A DNA stretch of 64,000 bases from assembly GCA_009693045.1 (NCBI GenBank), contig SHXZ01000002.1:1-64000 (forward strand), written 5' to 3'. Made by a program: the position numbers and the translations under genes. Position 1 is the first letter of the stretch. Every line of letters starts with the position of its first letter. Below the pieces are notes generated by a model, which worked only from the letters and a program-made list of their open reading frames with translations, had not been told where the DNA came from and made no database searches. Shown piece after piece: positions 10,556 to 17,775 of the stretch. The stretch is from Dehalococcoidia bacterium. Lineage in GTDB: Bacteria > Chloroflexota > Dehalococcoidia > Lucifugimonadales > SHYT01.

Positions 10556-11320
10556 ATGTTACTTCAGGGCAAAGTCGCCATCGTGACCGGTAGCAGCCGC
10601 GGCATCGGCAGGGGCATGGCCCTGGCGCTCGCCAAGGAGGGCGCCAACGTCGTTGTCGTGGGCCGCACCGAGACGGCTGACCAGAGCCGCCTGCCCGGCA
10701 CGATCCATCACACCGTGGACGAGATCAAGGCCCTTGAGGCCGGCAAGGCCATCGCCGTCCGCTGCGACGTCATGAAGCAAGAGGATGTTGAGGCCCTCAT
10801 GCAGAAGACTGTGGATGCCTTCGGGCGCATTGACATCCTCGTCAACAACGCGGGCGGCTCATCCAGTCAGGCCAGCATCATGGACATCCCCGTGTACCGC
10901 TGGATGAACGTCATGAATCTCAACATCAACGGCGTGTTCCTCTGCTGTAAGTTCGCCCTACCCCACATCATCAAGCAGGGCGCGGGCAGCATCGTCAACG
11001 TCTCCTCCGGCGCCGCCGTCAGCAACAACCCGCGCATGGCTGCTTACAATACCTCTAAGGCTGCCGTGGAGCGCCTCTCCCTCGTCCTGGCCGAGGAGAT
11101 GAAGCCCCACAACATCTCCGTCGTCGCCTACCGCCCGGGCCGCGTCAAGACCGAGGGCGCGGAGTATGTCTTTGGGAAGGACTTCAACTGGGAAGGATGG
11201 GGCGACATCCACGCCTGCGGCCCGTCCACCGTTTGGCTGGCGCAGCAGACCGCCAATACGTTCACGGCCCAGATCGTGGATCGCGACAACTTCGGCAAGA
11301 CCTGGGGGCCGCGAACTTAA
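10556..11320 (+). CDS. Short-chain dehydrogenase/reductase
   Basis: Classical SDR of 254 residues with the NAD(P)-binding TGSSRGIG (11-18), the NNAG motif (LVNNAGG), a catalytic serine in NVSSGAA and the YxxxK pair Tyr164/Lys168 (AAYNTSK). It would catalyse NAD(P)-dependent oxidoreduction of an alcohol or carbonyl; the substrate cannot be told. I chose the ATG at 10556, which has AAGGAG upstream, over an open frame beginning at 10499. A hairpin with a short T-run follows at 11399. The SAR202 group is reported to carry many SDR paralogues, but this family is common everywhere. Confidence 0.92.
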   Translation: MLLQGKVAIVTGSSRGIGRGMALALAKEGANVVVVGRTETADQSRLPGTIHHTVDEIKALEAGKAIAVRCDVMKQEDVEALMQKTVDAFGRIDILVNNAGGSSSQASIMDIPVYRWMNVMNLNINGVFLCCKFALPHIIKQGAGSIVNVSSGAAVSNNPRMAAYNTSKAAVERLSLVLAEEMKPHNISVVAYRPGRVKTEGAEYVFGKDFNWEGWGDIHACGPSTVWLAQQTANTFTAQIVDRDNFGKTWGPRT

Positions 11321-11398
11321 GAGGACGCCCGCCCTCAGGGGCCTCTGACAAAGTGCACGAAGGGTTTTTAGGGAGTACGCGGTGGCTTCGGCGTGCGG

Positions 11399-11427
11399 TA
11401 GGGGCGAGGTAACCTCGCCCCTATTTT
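11399..11427 (+). terminator. Rho-independent terminator after the SDR gene
   Basis: TAGGGGCGAGG and CCTCGCCCCTA form a perfect 11-bp stem with a 3-base loop, followed by TTTT. The stem is also a member of the GTAGGGGCG palindrome family in this window. The minus-strand gcvT remnant ends within it (stop at 11421-11423). Confidence 0.6.
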
Positions 11428-11594
11428 GCGCGCCACCGCAAGTCCGGCTGCCGCGCCGCCCGCGCTTCCGCCAGAATGCCGCCGTACTGGATGGGCATCT
11501 CCCATCCGCCGAACGGCGCCATCCGAGCGCCCGCAGCCAGGTGCGCCTCGTACAGCGGCGTCCGAAGGAGTGGCGCGGGTTCGGCACGGTTCAC
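11421..11594 (-). pseudogene. gcvT: Remnant of aminomethyltransferase (glycine cleavage T protein) N-terminus
   Basis: A 57-codon frame starts at GTG (11594) and ends at TAG inside the hairpin at 11421. It contains [20 protein letters not shown] and, directly after, [20 protein letters not shown]. This is the characteristic N-terminus of GcvT (RTPLYxxHxxxGARMxPFxGWxMPVQYxGIxxEHxAxR). A GAGGAG sequence lies upstream of the GTG. The rest of the roughly 360-residue protein is missing, and no continuation is seen on either side, so it is a truncated, presumably dead copy. Confidence 0.65.
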
Positions 11595-11633
11595 CAAGGG
11601 GCGCGCTCCTCAACAAGATCGGCGGACAAGAAA

Positions 11634-11676
11634 CAGTAGGGGGGCGCCCCGATTCCACCGGGACGCCCCCCTACTG
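11634..11676. repeat. 18-bp palindromic hairpin
   Basis: CAGTAGGGGGGCGCCCCG pairs with CGGGACGCCCCCCTACTG (one mismatch) around a 7-base loop. It belongs to the GTAGGGGCG palindrome class. It lies between the gcvT remnant and the flavin reductase gene. No gene is seen in 11600-11849. Confidence 0.6.
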
Positions 11677-11849
11677 GACTCTCCCTTTCCGCGCGAATGG
11701 CGTCCGTTTCCAAAGGAGCCGTTACCCGATGAGCCGGACTGGGTACAGGGCCTGTCCTGAATGAGCCCAAGCCCTGCGCACAGTCAACAGGGAATCCGAA
11801 GGAGGTTGGGCCCTGCCAAGCGACGCGCTGGGTTGATGAACGCGCGCTG

Positions 11850-12329
11850 CTATCCGCCGTAGAACCAACCCGTGTCCCACATCTCCAGCGGCTTCTCGTC
11901 CCGGCTCTGGCCGACTTCGGTCACCTCCGCCACGTACACCGTGTGGTCGCCGCGCGCAATCTTGTCGGTAACCTTGCACTCAAAGTGGCAGTACGCCTCC
12001 TCCAGCACCGGCGAGCCCGTGGCGCCGCCGGCCGTGAAGGCGTGCCCGGACAACTTGTTGCCCTCAACCTTGGTCGGCCTGAAAAAGTCCTCGGCCAGTT
12101 GCTTCTGCGAGGCGCTGATGACGTTGATGGCGAACGTGCCGGACTTCTGCAGGACAGCGTTCACGCTGCTGTCGGCCTTCACAGCGGCCATGATGAGCGG
12201 CGGGTTGAAGGACGCCTGGGACAGCCAGTTGACCGTTCCGGCGCCGATCTCGCTGCCAGACTTGGCAGTCATCACGTACATCCCGTAGGAGATCTGCCTG
12301 AGCACCTTCTTTTTCACGTTGGAATCCAT
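11850..12329 (-). CDS. Flavin reductase-like FMN-binding protein
   Basis: This 159-residue protein matches the flavin reductase-like domain: an N-terminal KVLRQISYGMYVMTAKSG strand-helix, then GTVNWLSQASFNPPLIMAAV (the flavin-binding core) and GDHTVYVAEVTEV near the end. It would bind FMN and either reduce it with NAD(P)H for a partner oxygenase or act as a flavin protein. The ATG has GAGGAGGG just upstream. It is a single-gene unit on the minus strand; no oxygenase partner is adjacent. Confidence 0.85.
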   Translation of the reverse strand: MDSNVKKKVLRQISYGMYVMTAKSGSEIGAGTVNWLSQASFNPPLIMAAVKADSSVNAVLQKSGTFAINVISASQKQLAEDFFRPTKVEGNKLSGHAFTAGGATGSPVLEEAYCHFECKVTDKIARGDHTVYVAEVTEVGQSRDEKPLEMWDTGWFYGG

Positions 12330-12661
12330 GTGATCCCTCCTCTTGCTCTGATCGGCTCTCTGCTTGCTTTCGCCCGAATCCTAGCGACGCGGAGGGATGC
12401 TTGTCAAGGTTGTTTCAAGCTTTGGTGCAGAAGCTGAGAAGTCCTTGTCTACCAGGATCGGGGGGGGGGCTGACCCGAAGCCGACCGTGCAATACAGCCG
12501 ATGAGAGAACATCTTCTAAAAGCACCAAATACGCGTGGCGGATATTCCACGCCGCGCCGGTCAGCCACTAAAAACGTCCGTGGACGCCGCCGGACATGCC
12601 GAGAATACCGTGGTTTGTGTGAAGGGGACTATGTGGTAAATGCGCCGAAACGGTCCGGGAA
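12330..12661. other. Gene-free stretch with a poly-G run
   Basis: I see no supported gene here. A run of about nine G residues lies near 12462-12470. Similar G-runs occur at about 23459-23468 and 24195-24222. Confidence 0.5.
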
Positions 12662-12691
12662 TTCAGTCGCGCCTTGCTGGCATGCTATACT
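12662..12691 (+). promoter_or_regulatory. Promoter of the tRNA-Ile gene
   Basis: TTCAGT (12662-12667), an 18-base spacer and a consensus-like TATACT (12686-12691) lie 17 bases before the tRNA 5' end. Confidence 0.55.
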
Positions 12692-12707
12692 GATTGCCCC
12701 TCTTCCT

Positions 12708-12784
<77 letters not shown>

Positions 12785-12900
12785 CTCTGGACAAAAGATA
12801 AAACTTTTTCGGTTACTTTCGCCCTTGTTCGCTGACTTGTGGTACTGTAGCCGTAGACGATGCGCACAGCGTGTAGCCCAAACAGGATCGAGGTCACCTC

Positions 12901-14421
12901 ATGGGCATTCGGGCCAGCGTCCTGCTCAGTGTTTCGGCCGTGCTCATCGTCGCCGCTTGTAGTTCCCCAGCGGCCGCTCCCAGCGTCAGCGCTCCGACAG
13001 TGCCTATTGTGTCCGTGACCACTCCAAGTCCGGCACACACAGCAAGAGCTCCCACGCCAGCCCCCGCTCAAATACCCACGGCTACGCCTACTCCAACACC
13101 TACGCCCCTATCAACTCCCACGTCAGCCCCGACGCCACCCCCGGCGACAACATCAATATCTGATACAACTTCTCCATCTGCAACCACTGGCCTAATTGCC
13201 AATAATGCCTATGACGGAAGAATAAACGTGTGGTGGGATAAGACTGCGGCCGCAGACTTCGACCATTACAACATCTATCTACACAAAGCAGAAATAGCCG
13301 ACGTTACCGGTATGAGGGCAGTCCAGCAGGTGAAAGACATCGCCATCTCGAGATACCAGGCGACGGGGCTTGACGACGGAACAAGGTATTACATTGCAGT
13401 AACCGCAGTTGATAAAAGTGGTAACGAAGGTGTAAAGGTAACCAGTGTCGGTGCCACACCCACGCAGATGCTGCGGGGAACTAAAGACCGTGAACTGGGA
13501 GTGGAAATCTACAATCCCGCCAAAGCATGGGCGGGCACGACGCTGCTAGGCCTCAATTACCCCCCCCCAGGAGTTGGCGAAGGACTTCCACAAAAACCTA
13601 GGATAGTAGAAGTGAATATGCTGGGACAGATTGTGTGGGAATTCTTAGCTCCACAGCGAGGCTTCCTTGAGGCAGAATTGCTTCCCAATGACAACATACT
13701 GTACACATCGGCGGGTAACGGTGTATTTGAGATTGACCGCAGCGGCAAAATCGTCTGGCAATACCTGACCAGCAGAGCCGACCATGATGCCGACCGCCTG
13801 CCAAATGGCAACACAATTTTTGTATGTGCTAGTGACAAGACAAAGAACGACGCCCAGGTGACGGAGGTAAATTCAAAAGGCGAGGTTGTTTGGACCTGGT
13901 ATGCAAGGGACTATTTCGATAGACTTCCTTACAGTGATATTATTTCAACGGAAGGTGACTGGACTCATACCAATGCCGTCTCTAGGCTGCTGAACGGGAA
14001 CACACTCATCAGCCTGAGGGATTTTCAATTTGTAGTTGAGGTAAACCCCAGGGGAGAAGTCGTCAGGACTATCGGCGAGGGGATTCTTGACGACCCGCAT
14101 GAACCCGAAATTATTCCCAATGGGAATCTACTCGTTGCAAGTCAAAATACCGGTCTCCCTCAAAACAAAGGGAAACCACAATCGGCAATAGAAATCGATG
14201 TTAAAACAGGCAAGGTTGTCTGGAGATTCCGAGTACCTGTGCAACTTGTCAGAGACGCAAATAGGTTGCCGAATGGCAATACGTTGATTACTGGAAACTC
14301 AAAGATAATTGAGGTTACCCCTGACGGAGAGGTGGTCTGGCAATTCGCCTTGCACGGAATAAATGTAGCAAAAACAGCAAGCGGGTTTTACAAAGCTGAC
14401 AGGATTAGCACCCAGAAATAG
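12901..14421 (+). CDS. Lipoprotein with fibronectin type III and arylsulfotransferase-like beta-propeller
   Basis: The 506-residue protein starts with a lipoprotein signal peptide (lipobox IVAAC, Cys20). A Thr/Pro/Ala-rich linker follows to about residue 90. A fibronectin type III-like domain comes next (about 95-185, YNIYLHKAEI...RYYIAVTAVDKSGNEG). The rest is a repeated-sheet propeller in which LPNDNILYT, LPNGNTIFV, LLNGNTLIS, IPNGNLLVA and LPNGNTLIT recur at about 45-60 residue spacing, each preceded by a strand such as KIVWQYL or EVVWQFA. The repeats resemble arylsulfotransferase (ASST)/PQQ-like propellers. Catalytic activity cannot be shown. It would be anchored outside the membrane. From about 13150 the gene is clearly AT-richer than its neighbours, suggesting acquisition by transfer. 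Confidence 0.75.
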   Translation: MGIRASVLLSVSAVLIVAACSSPAAAPSVSAPTVPIVSVTTPSPAHTARAPTPAPAQIPTATPTPTPTPLSTPTSAPTPPPATTSISDTTSPSATTGLIANNAYDGRINVWWDKTAAADFDHYNIYLHKAEIADVTGMRAVQQVKDIAISRYQATGLDDGTRYYIAVTAVDKSGNEGVKVTSVGATPTQMLRGTKDRELGVEIYNPAKAWAGTTLLGLNYPPPGVGEGLPQKPRIVEVNMLGQIVWEFLAPQRGFLEAELLPNDNILYTSAGNGVFEIDRSGKIVWQYLTSRADHDADRLPNGNTIFVCASDKTKNDAQVTEVNSKGEVVWTWYARDYFDRLPYSDIISTEGDWTHTNAVSRLLNGNTLISLRDFQFVVEVNPRGEVVRTIGEGILDDPHEPEIIPNGNLLVASQNTGLPQNKGKPQSAIEIDVKTGKVVWRFRVPVQLVRDANRLPNGNTLITGNSKIIEVTPDGEVVWQFALHGINVAKTASGFYKADRISTQK

Positions 14422-14801
14422 GTTGGCAACTATTACACAGCTTGCATGGTTACCTCTGCGCACTAGTGATAGCGGTCGCCTCTAGGTGTAAGACGGGGCC
14501 TGCTGGTGGCGCGAGGCGGCCGGGGTTTTACCTTTCGTCAGCGACCGCCCACCATCTTTAAGCCCCAACGGCCCAGAATGTTGGCTGGCGACGACTCTTC
14601 CCTCGTTGTCAACATGGTTCTCTAAGCTGGCGCACTTACCGGATACTTCTACTCTCTTGTCCTGCTGAAAAGGGTCTGTGTCCAGCGGCGATTACTTACC
14701 AGATGCTTTAAGGGCCAGCTTGCGGGTAGAAAAACAGGCGCCAGACGTGCGCTACTTGTCGCTTGCCATAACCGATCAGAGCCCCATGCCACCACGCAGA
14801 A
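14422..14801. other. Gene-free stretch
   Basis: No recognisable gene between the lipoprotein and the hydrolase. A weak imperfect direct repeat is visible (TTACCGGATACTT near 14636 and TTACCAGATGCTT near 14695). Confidence 0.4.
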
Positions 14802-14843
14802 AACATGAGGGGCCTGTCTTGCAAGAGACAGGCCCCTCATGTT
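14802..14843 (-). terminator. 18-bp perfect hairpin after the hydrolase gene
   Basis: AACATGAGGGGCCTGTCT pairs exactly with AGACAGGCCCCTCATGTT around TGCAAG. It lies about 40 bases past the minus-strand hydrolase stop. The CTTGCAAG core and flanking TGAGG...CCTCA resemble the first hairpin of the composite repeat at 17589, so it is both a candidate terminator and a repeat family member. Confidence 0.6.
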
Positions 14844-14882
14844 GTTCGTACGAACTGATTGCAGGCAAAAAGCCCTAGTCCG

Positions 14883-15683
14883 TTAGGACTTCAGGAACCC
14901 CTTGACGGCGGCGGCGAACTCAGCCGGCTTCTCCATCTCGGGCAGGTGGCCGCAATTGTCCATGACGACCAGCTTGGAGCCCTTGATCAGCTGGCTCCAG
15001 CGCTGGGCGGCGTTGAGCGGGACGATCTTGTTGTCGCGCCCGTGCACGATGCAGGTCGGCACGCCAATGCCCTGCGCCAGCCACGGCATCGTGATGCTGT
15101 GCATGTACGGCTTCCAGGTGAGGCGGCACGCCATCTCGCGGTTGATCTCAACCTGCTCGGCCTCTTCCGGCGTCCAGTCCTTGCCATAGTACTTAGCGAA
15201 CTCAGGCGACTGTGCCCCGCCGTTGTGGAACGCCTGGGTGAAGGCCTCCTTGCCGGAGTTGATGAAGTAGTCCCAGATCTCGCCCTGCGTCGGCTTGATG
15301 CCCATCGGGGACACCAGGACCATCTTTTTGAAGAGCTGGAAGTTCTGCGAAGCGATCTCCGCGGCGACCCACGCGCCCAGTCCCGTGCCGACGACGTTGA
15401 TGGGTCCGGCCAGCCGAGCCTCGCGGGCGTACCAAACGACCCAAGAGGCCAGGTCCCGAGGCGTCATGATCCACTCAGGCCGCGAGGACTGACCGAAGCC
15501 CGGCAGAGACGGCGCGACAACGTGGAAGTCCTTCGCCAACTCCTGATAGGCGTTGATCCAGCCCGGCGCCCACAGCTCACTGTGGAGGACCAAGACGGTC
15601 TCGCCCCGTCCCCCTTCGCGGACCTGCAAGCGGACGTCGGCCACGTCTTGGAATCGCTCGGTATGGGTTGCAGCAGTGGTCAC
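14883..15683 (-). CDS. Alpha/beta-hydrolase fold protein lacking the usual nucleophile
   Basis: This 266-residue protein follows the alpha/beta-hydrolase plan: VLVLHSELW, FHVVAPSLPGFGQSSRP, the elbow region INVVGTGLGAWVAAEI, then CIVHGRDNKIVP (acidic residue) and NCGHLPEMEKP (catalytic His). At the elbow, where the family has G-x-S-x-G, the sequence is G99-T-G101-L-G103, so the serine nucleophile is glycine while Asp and His remain. It may therefore be a non-hydrolytic member (binding protein, lyase- or oxygenase-like) or inactive. Single-gene unit on the minus strand with a long hairpin downstream. Substrate unknown. Confidence 0.8.
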   Translation of the reverse strand: MTTAATHTERFQDVADVRLQVREGGRGETVLVLHSELWAPGWINAYQELAKDFHVVAPSLPGFGQSSRPEWIMTPRDLASWVVWYAREARLAGPINVVGTGLGAWVAAEIASQNFQLFKKMVLVSPMGIKPTQGEIWDYFINSGKEAFTQAFHNGGAQSPEFAKYYGKDWTPEEAEQVEINREMACRLTWKPYMHSITMPWLAQGIGVPTCIVHGRDNKIVPLNAAQRWSQLIKGSKLVVMDNCGHLPEMEKPAEFAAAVKGFLKS

Positions 15684-15912
15684 AGAGATACCCTCCTCAC
15701 TAATTGATTGCGTGATCTAGATGCGCCCACCAGTAGATGCCGCCACCACTCGTGGGCAACTTGGCTAAGTATCGTGAGCGCCCCTACACTTGTCAAGGGG
15801 GCGGTTTAGTGCGGATGCATCAACTTTCGCTGTGCAGGCCACGAGGCCACGCGCCTTCTGCGGCAGGCCACGCGCCGTCCCCACTGGTGGTCAAGATACC
15901 CACGCAGTTCCG
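15684..15912. other. Gene-free stretch with a short direct repeat
   Basis: No gene is seen in 15684-16012. AGGCCACGCGCC occurs twice, at 15844-15855 and 15865-15876 (21-base period). The promoter of the next gene follows at 15913. Confidence 0.4.
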
Positions 15913-15941
15913 TTGACAGGCGTTACTTGCACACCTAGAAT
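15913..15941 (+). promoter_or_regulatory. Near-consensus promoter of the RAM-domain gene
   Basis: TTGACA (15913-15918), a 17-base spacer and TAGAAT (15936-15941). The predicted start near 15948 gives a leader of about 65 nt to the ATG at 16013. It is one of the strongest promoter matches in the window. Confidence 0.7.
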
Positions 15942-16012
15942 GGCCCTACCCAACGAGACCTGTTGCGCCAAACGCGTATCTCCCACATCAACGCTCCAAA
16001 GGAGGCAAGCTC

Positions 16013-16252
16013 ATGCCAACACGTGCCTATATCCTCATTGAAACCGCTGTGGGGAAGACGCGGGAGGTCGTTCACGCGCTGAGGGTCATCCCGCTCATCA
16101 GCGCGGTGGACGTGGTGACCGGCCCGTACGACATCATCGCGGTTGTGGAAGCCGACGACCTCAACGCCATCGGGGAGATGGTAACCAACAAGGTCCACGT
16201 CATCAGCGGAGTTCTCCGCACGGTCACCTGTCTCTCAGTAGGCATCAAGTAG
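16013..16252 (+). CDS. Stand-alone Lrp/AsnC ligand-binding (RAM) domain protein
   Basis: The 79 residues form one alpha-beta RAM/ACT-like domain (AYILIETAVGKTREVVHALR ... VVTGPYDIIAVVEADD ... VLRTVTCLSVGI). The helix-turn-helix half of Lrp/AsnC regulators is absent, and nothing upstream encodes it. Stand-alone RAM proteins oligomerise and bind amino acids; they may modulate partner regulators or enzymes. The ATG has AGGAGG upstream and a near-consensus promoter. The following gene, an acyl-CoA dehydrogenase, starts 155 bases later and could be co-transcribed. Confidence 0.85.
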   Translation: MPTRAYILIETAVGKTREVVHALRVIPLISAVDVVTGPYDIIAVVEADDLNAIGEMVTNKVHVISGVLRTVTCLSVGIK

Positions 16253-16407
16253 CGCGATTCAGAGCTGCTCACGCAGAGGGCAAGCGCAATTCTGCCGGCC
16301 CCTGAGAGTTTTTTGGGCGTTTTGGCCGGAGCGCCGTCGCCCGTCGTCGTTCCGGAGAGAGGGGTTGGCTCTACCGGGCAATCGCTTTCCGTGATGAGGA
16401 GGGTGCC

Positions 16408-17544
16408 ATGGATCTCGGTCTCAGCGAATCCCAGCAGATGCTCAAGAACAGCGCGCGCGAGTTCCTCCAGAAAGAATGTCCTCACACCTACGTGCGAGAC
16501 ATGGAAGTCAGCGACGCGGGTTACACCCCCGAGCTTTGGAAGCAAGTGGCCGAAATGGGGTGGACCGGCCTTGCGTTTCCTGAGGAATACGGTGGCTCGG
16601 GGGGCTCCTTCCTTGACCTTTGCGTCCTGTTGGAAGAAGCAGGGCGGGCCTTGCTGCCTGGGCCTTTGTTCAGCGACGTCGTTTTGGGCGGCCTCACGCT
16701 CCTTGATGCCGGAAGCGCAGAGCAAAAGCGTCAGATCCTCCCCAAGGTCGTGTCCGGGGAGACAATTCTCACGCTTGCCATTACCGAGCCATCCGGTCGG
16801 TGGGACGCAGAGGGCGTCAACGACCTCCGCGCCGCCAAGTCAAGCAGCGGCCACACGCTCAAGGGCACCAAGCTCTTTGTCCAGAACGCCAACGTATCCG
16901 ACACGTTGCTCGTCGCGGCGCGCACACGGACGGGCCAGAAGCCGGAGCAGGGCGTCAGCCTTTTCCTAGTGCCAGCGCGCGCGAGAGGCGTGACACAAAC
17001 GCTGTTGAAGACCATCGCGTCGGACAAGCAGAGCGAAGTGACCTTTACCAGTGTTGACGTGCCCGAGAGCGCCATTCTTGGGAAGCTGAACCAGGGCTGG
17101 CCGGTTGTCCAGCGGGCAATCCAGCGCGCCGCGGCCGCCAAGTGCGTTGAGATGATCGGGGGCGCGCAGCAAGTCCTGGACATGACCGTTGACTACGCCA
17201 AGCAGCGCGTGCAGTTTGGCAGGCCCATTGGCACGTTCCAGGCCATTCAGCACCACTGCGCCAACATGGCCGTTGAGGTGGAAGGCGCCAAGTGGGTAGC
17301 CTACCAGGCCGCCTGGGCGGTCTCCGATGGGCAGGACGCCTCCCGCGAAGTCGCCACGGCCAAGGCGTGGGTGAGCGAGGCCTATCGCAAGGTCTGCGCG
17401 CTTGCGCACCAGAGCCACGGTGCCATCGGCTTCACCAAAGAGCACAACCTACAGCTCTACACGCGGCGTGCAAAAGCTGGCGAGGTCCTCTACGGCGACC
17501 CCCAGTTCCACAAGGAGCAAATCGCCGTAGCCATCGGCATCTAG
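16408..17544 (+). CDS. Acyl-CoA dehydrogenase family protein
   Basis: A 378-residue flavoenzyme of the ACAD family: N-terminal helical domain (MDLGLSESQQMLKNSAREFL), middle beta domain with LAITEPSG and LKGTKLFVQNA, and C-terminal helical domain with RVQFGRPIGTFQAIQHHCA. It ends in a GAIGFTKEHNLQLYTRRAK segment, where the family places FAD and CoA contacts. It would oxidise an acyl-CoA to the enoyl-CoA with FAD and electron transfer flavoprotein; the chain type is not predictable. The RNA likely ends in the twin hairpins from 17589. Confidence 0.9.
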   Translation: MDLGLSESQQMLKNSAREFLQKECPHTYVRDMEVSDAGYTPELWKQVAEMGWTGLAFPEEYGGSGGSFLDLCVLLEEAGRALLPGPLFSDVVLGGLTLLDAGSAEQKRQILPKVVSGETILTLAITEPSGRWDAEGVNDLRAAKSSSGHTLKGTKLFVQNANVSDTLLVAARTRTGQKPEQGVSLFLVPARARGVTQTLLKTIASDKQSEVTFTSVDVPESAILGKLNQGWPVVQRAIQRAAAAKCVEMIGGAQQVLDMTVDYAKQRVQFGRPIGTFQAIQHHCANMAVEVEGAKWVAYQAAWAVSDGQDASREVATAKAWVSEAYRKVCALAHQSHGAIGFTKEHNLQLYTRRAKAGEVLYGDPQFHKEQIAVAIGI

Positions 17545-17588
17545 CCGTTTCTGCTGCCTTCGCGCGTTCGCGGCCCCCGACGAGTTCT

Positions 17589-17753
17589 CTGAGGAGCCCC
17601 CTTCTTGCAAGAAAGGGGCTCCTCAGATCATCACCCAAGAACGCTCGCACAGAAACACGGACAGGGATTTTCATACCAAGTCCGTGTTTTTGCGGTAGGA
17701 CGATTTTTTTGGGAGGACGTTGGGAACCCTCTTTATGCAAGAGGGTTCCCAAC
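17589..17753. repeat. Twin-hairpin composite repeat, copy A
   Basis: First hairpin 17589-17625: CTGAGGAGCCCC pairs with GGGGCTCCTCAG, with inner TTCTT-GC-AAGAA. Second hairpin 17719-17753: GTTGGGAACCCTCTT pairs exactly with AAGAGGGTTCCCAAC around TATGC. Between them are CCCAAGAACGC and a run of seven T. A second copy with the same order lies at 32157-32281. Because acyl-CoA dehydrogenase and the VWA gene converge here, the hairpins probably also terminate both transcripts. Confidence 0.7.
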
Positions 17754-17775
17754 GAGCCGGTCGGGGAGAACGGCC

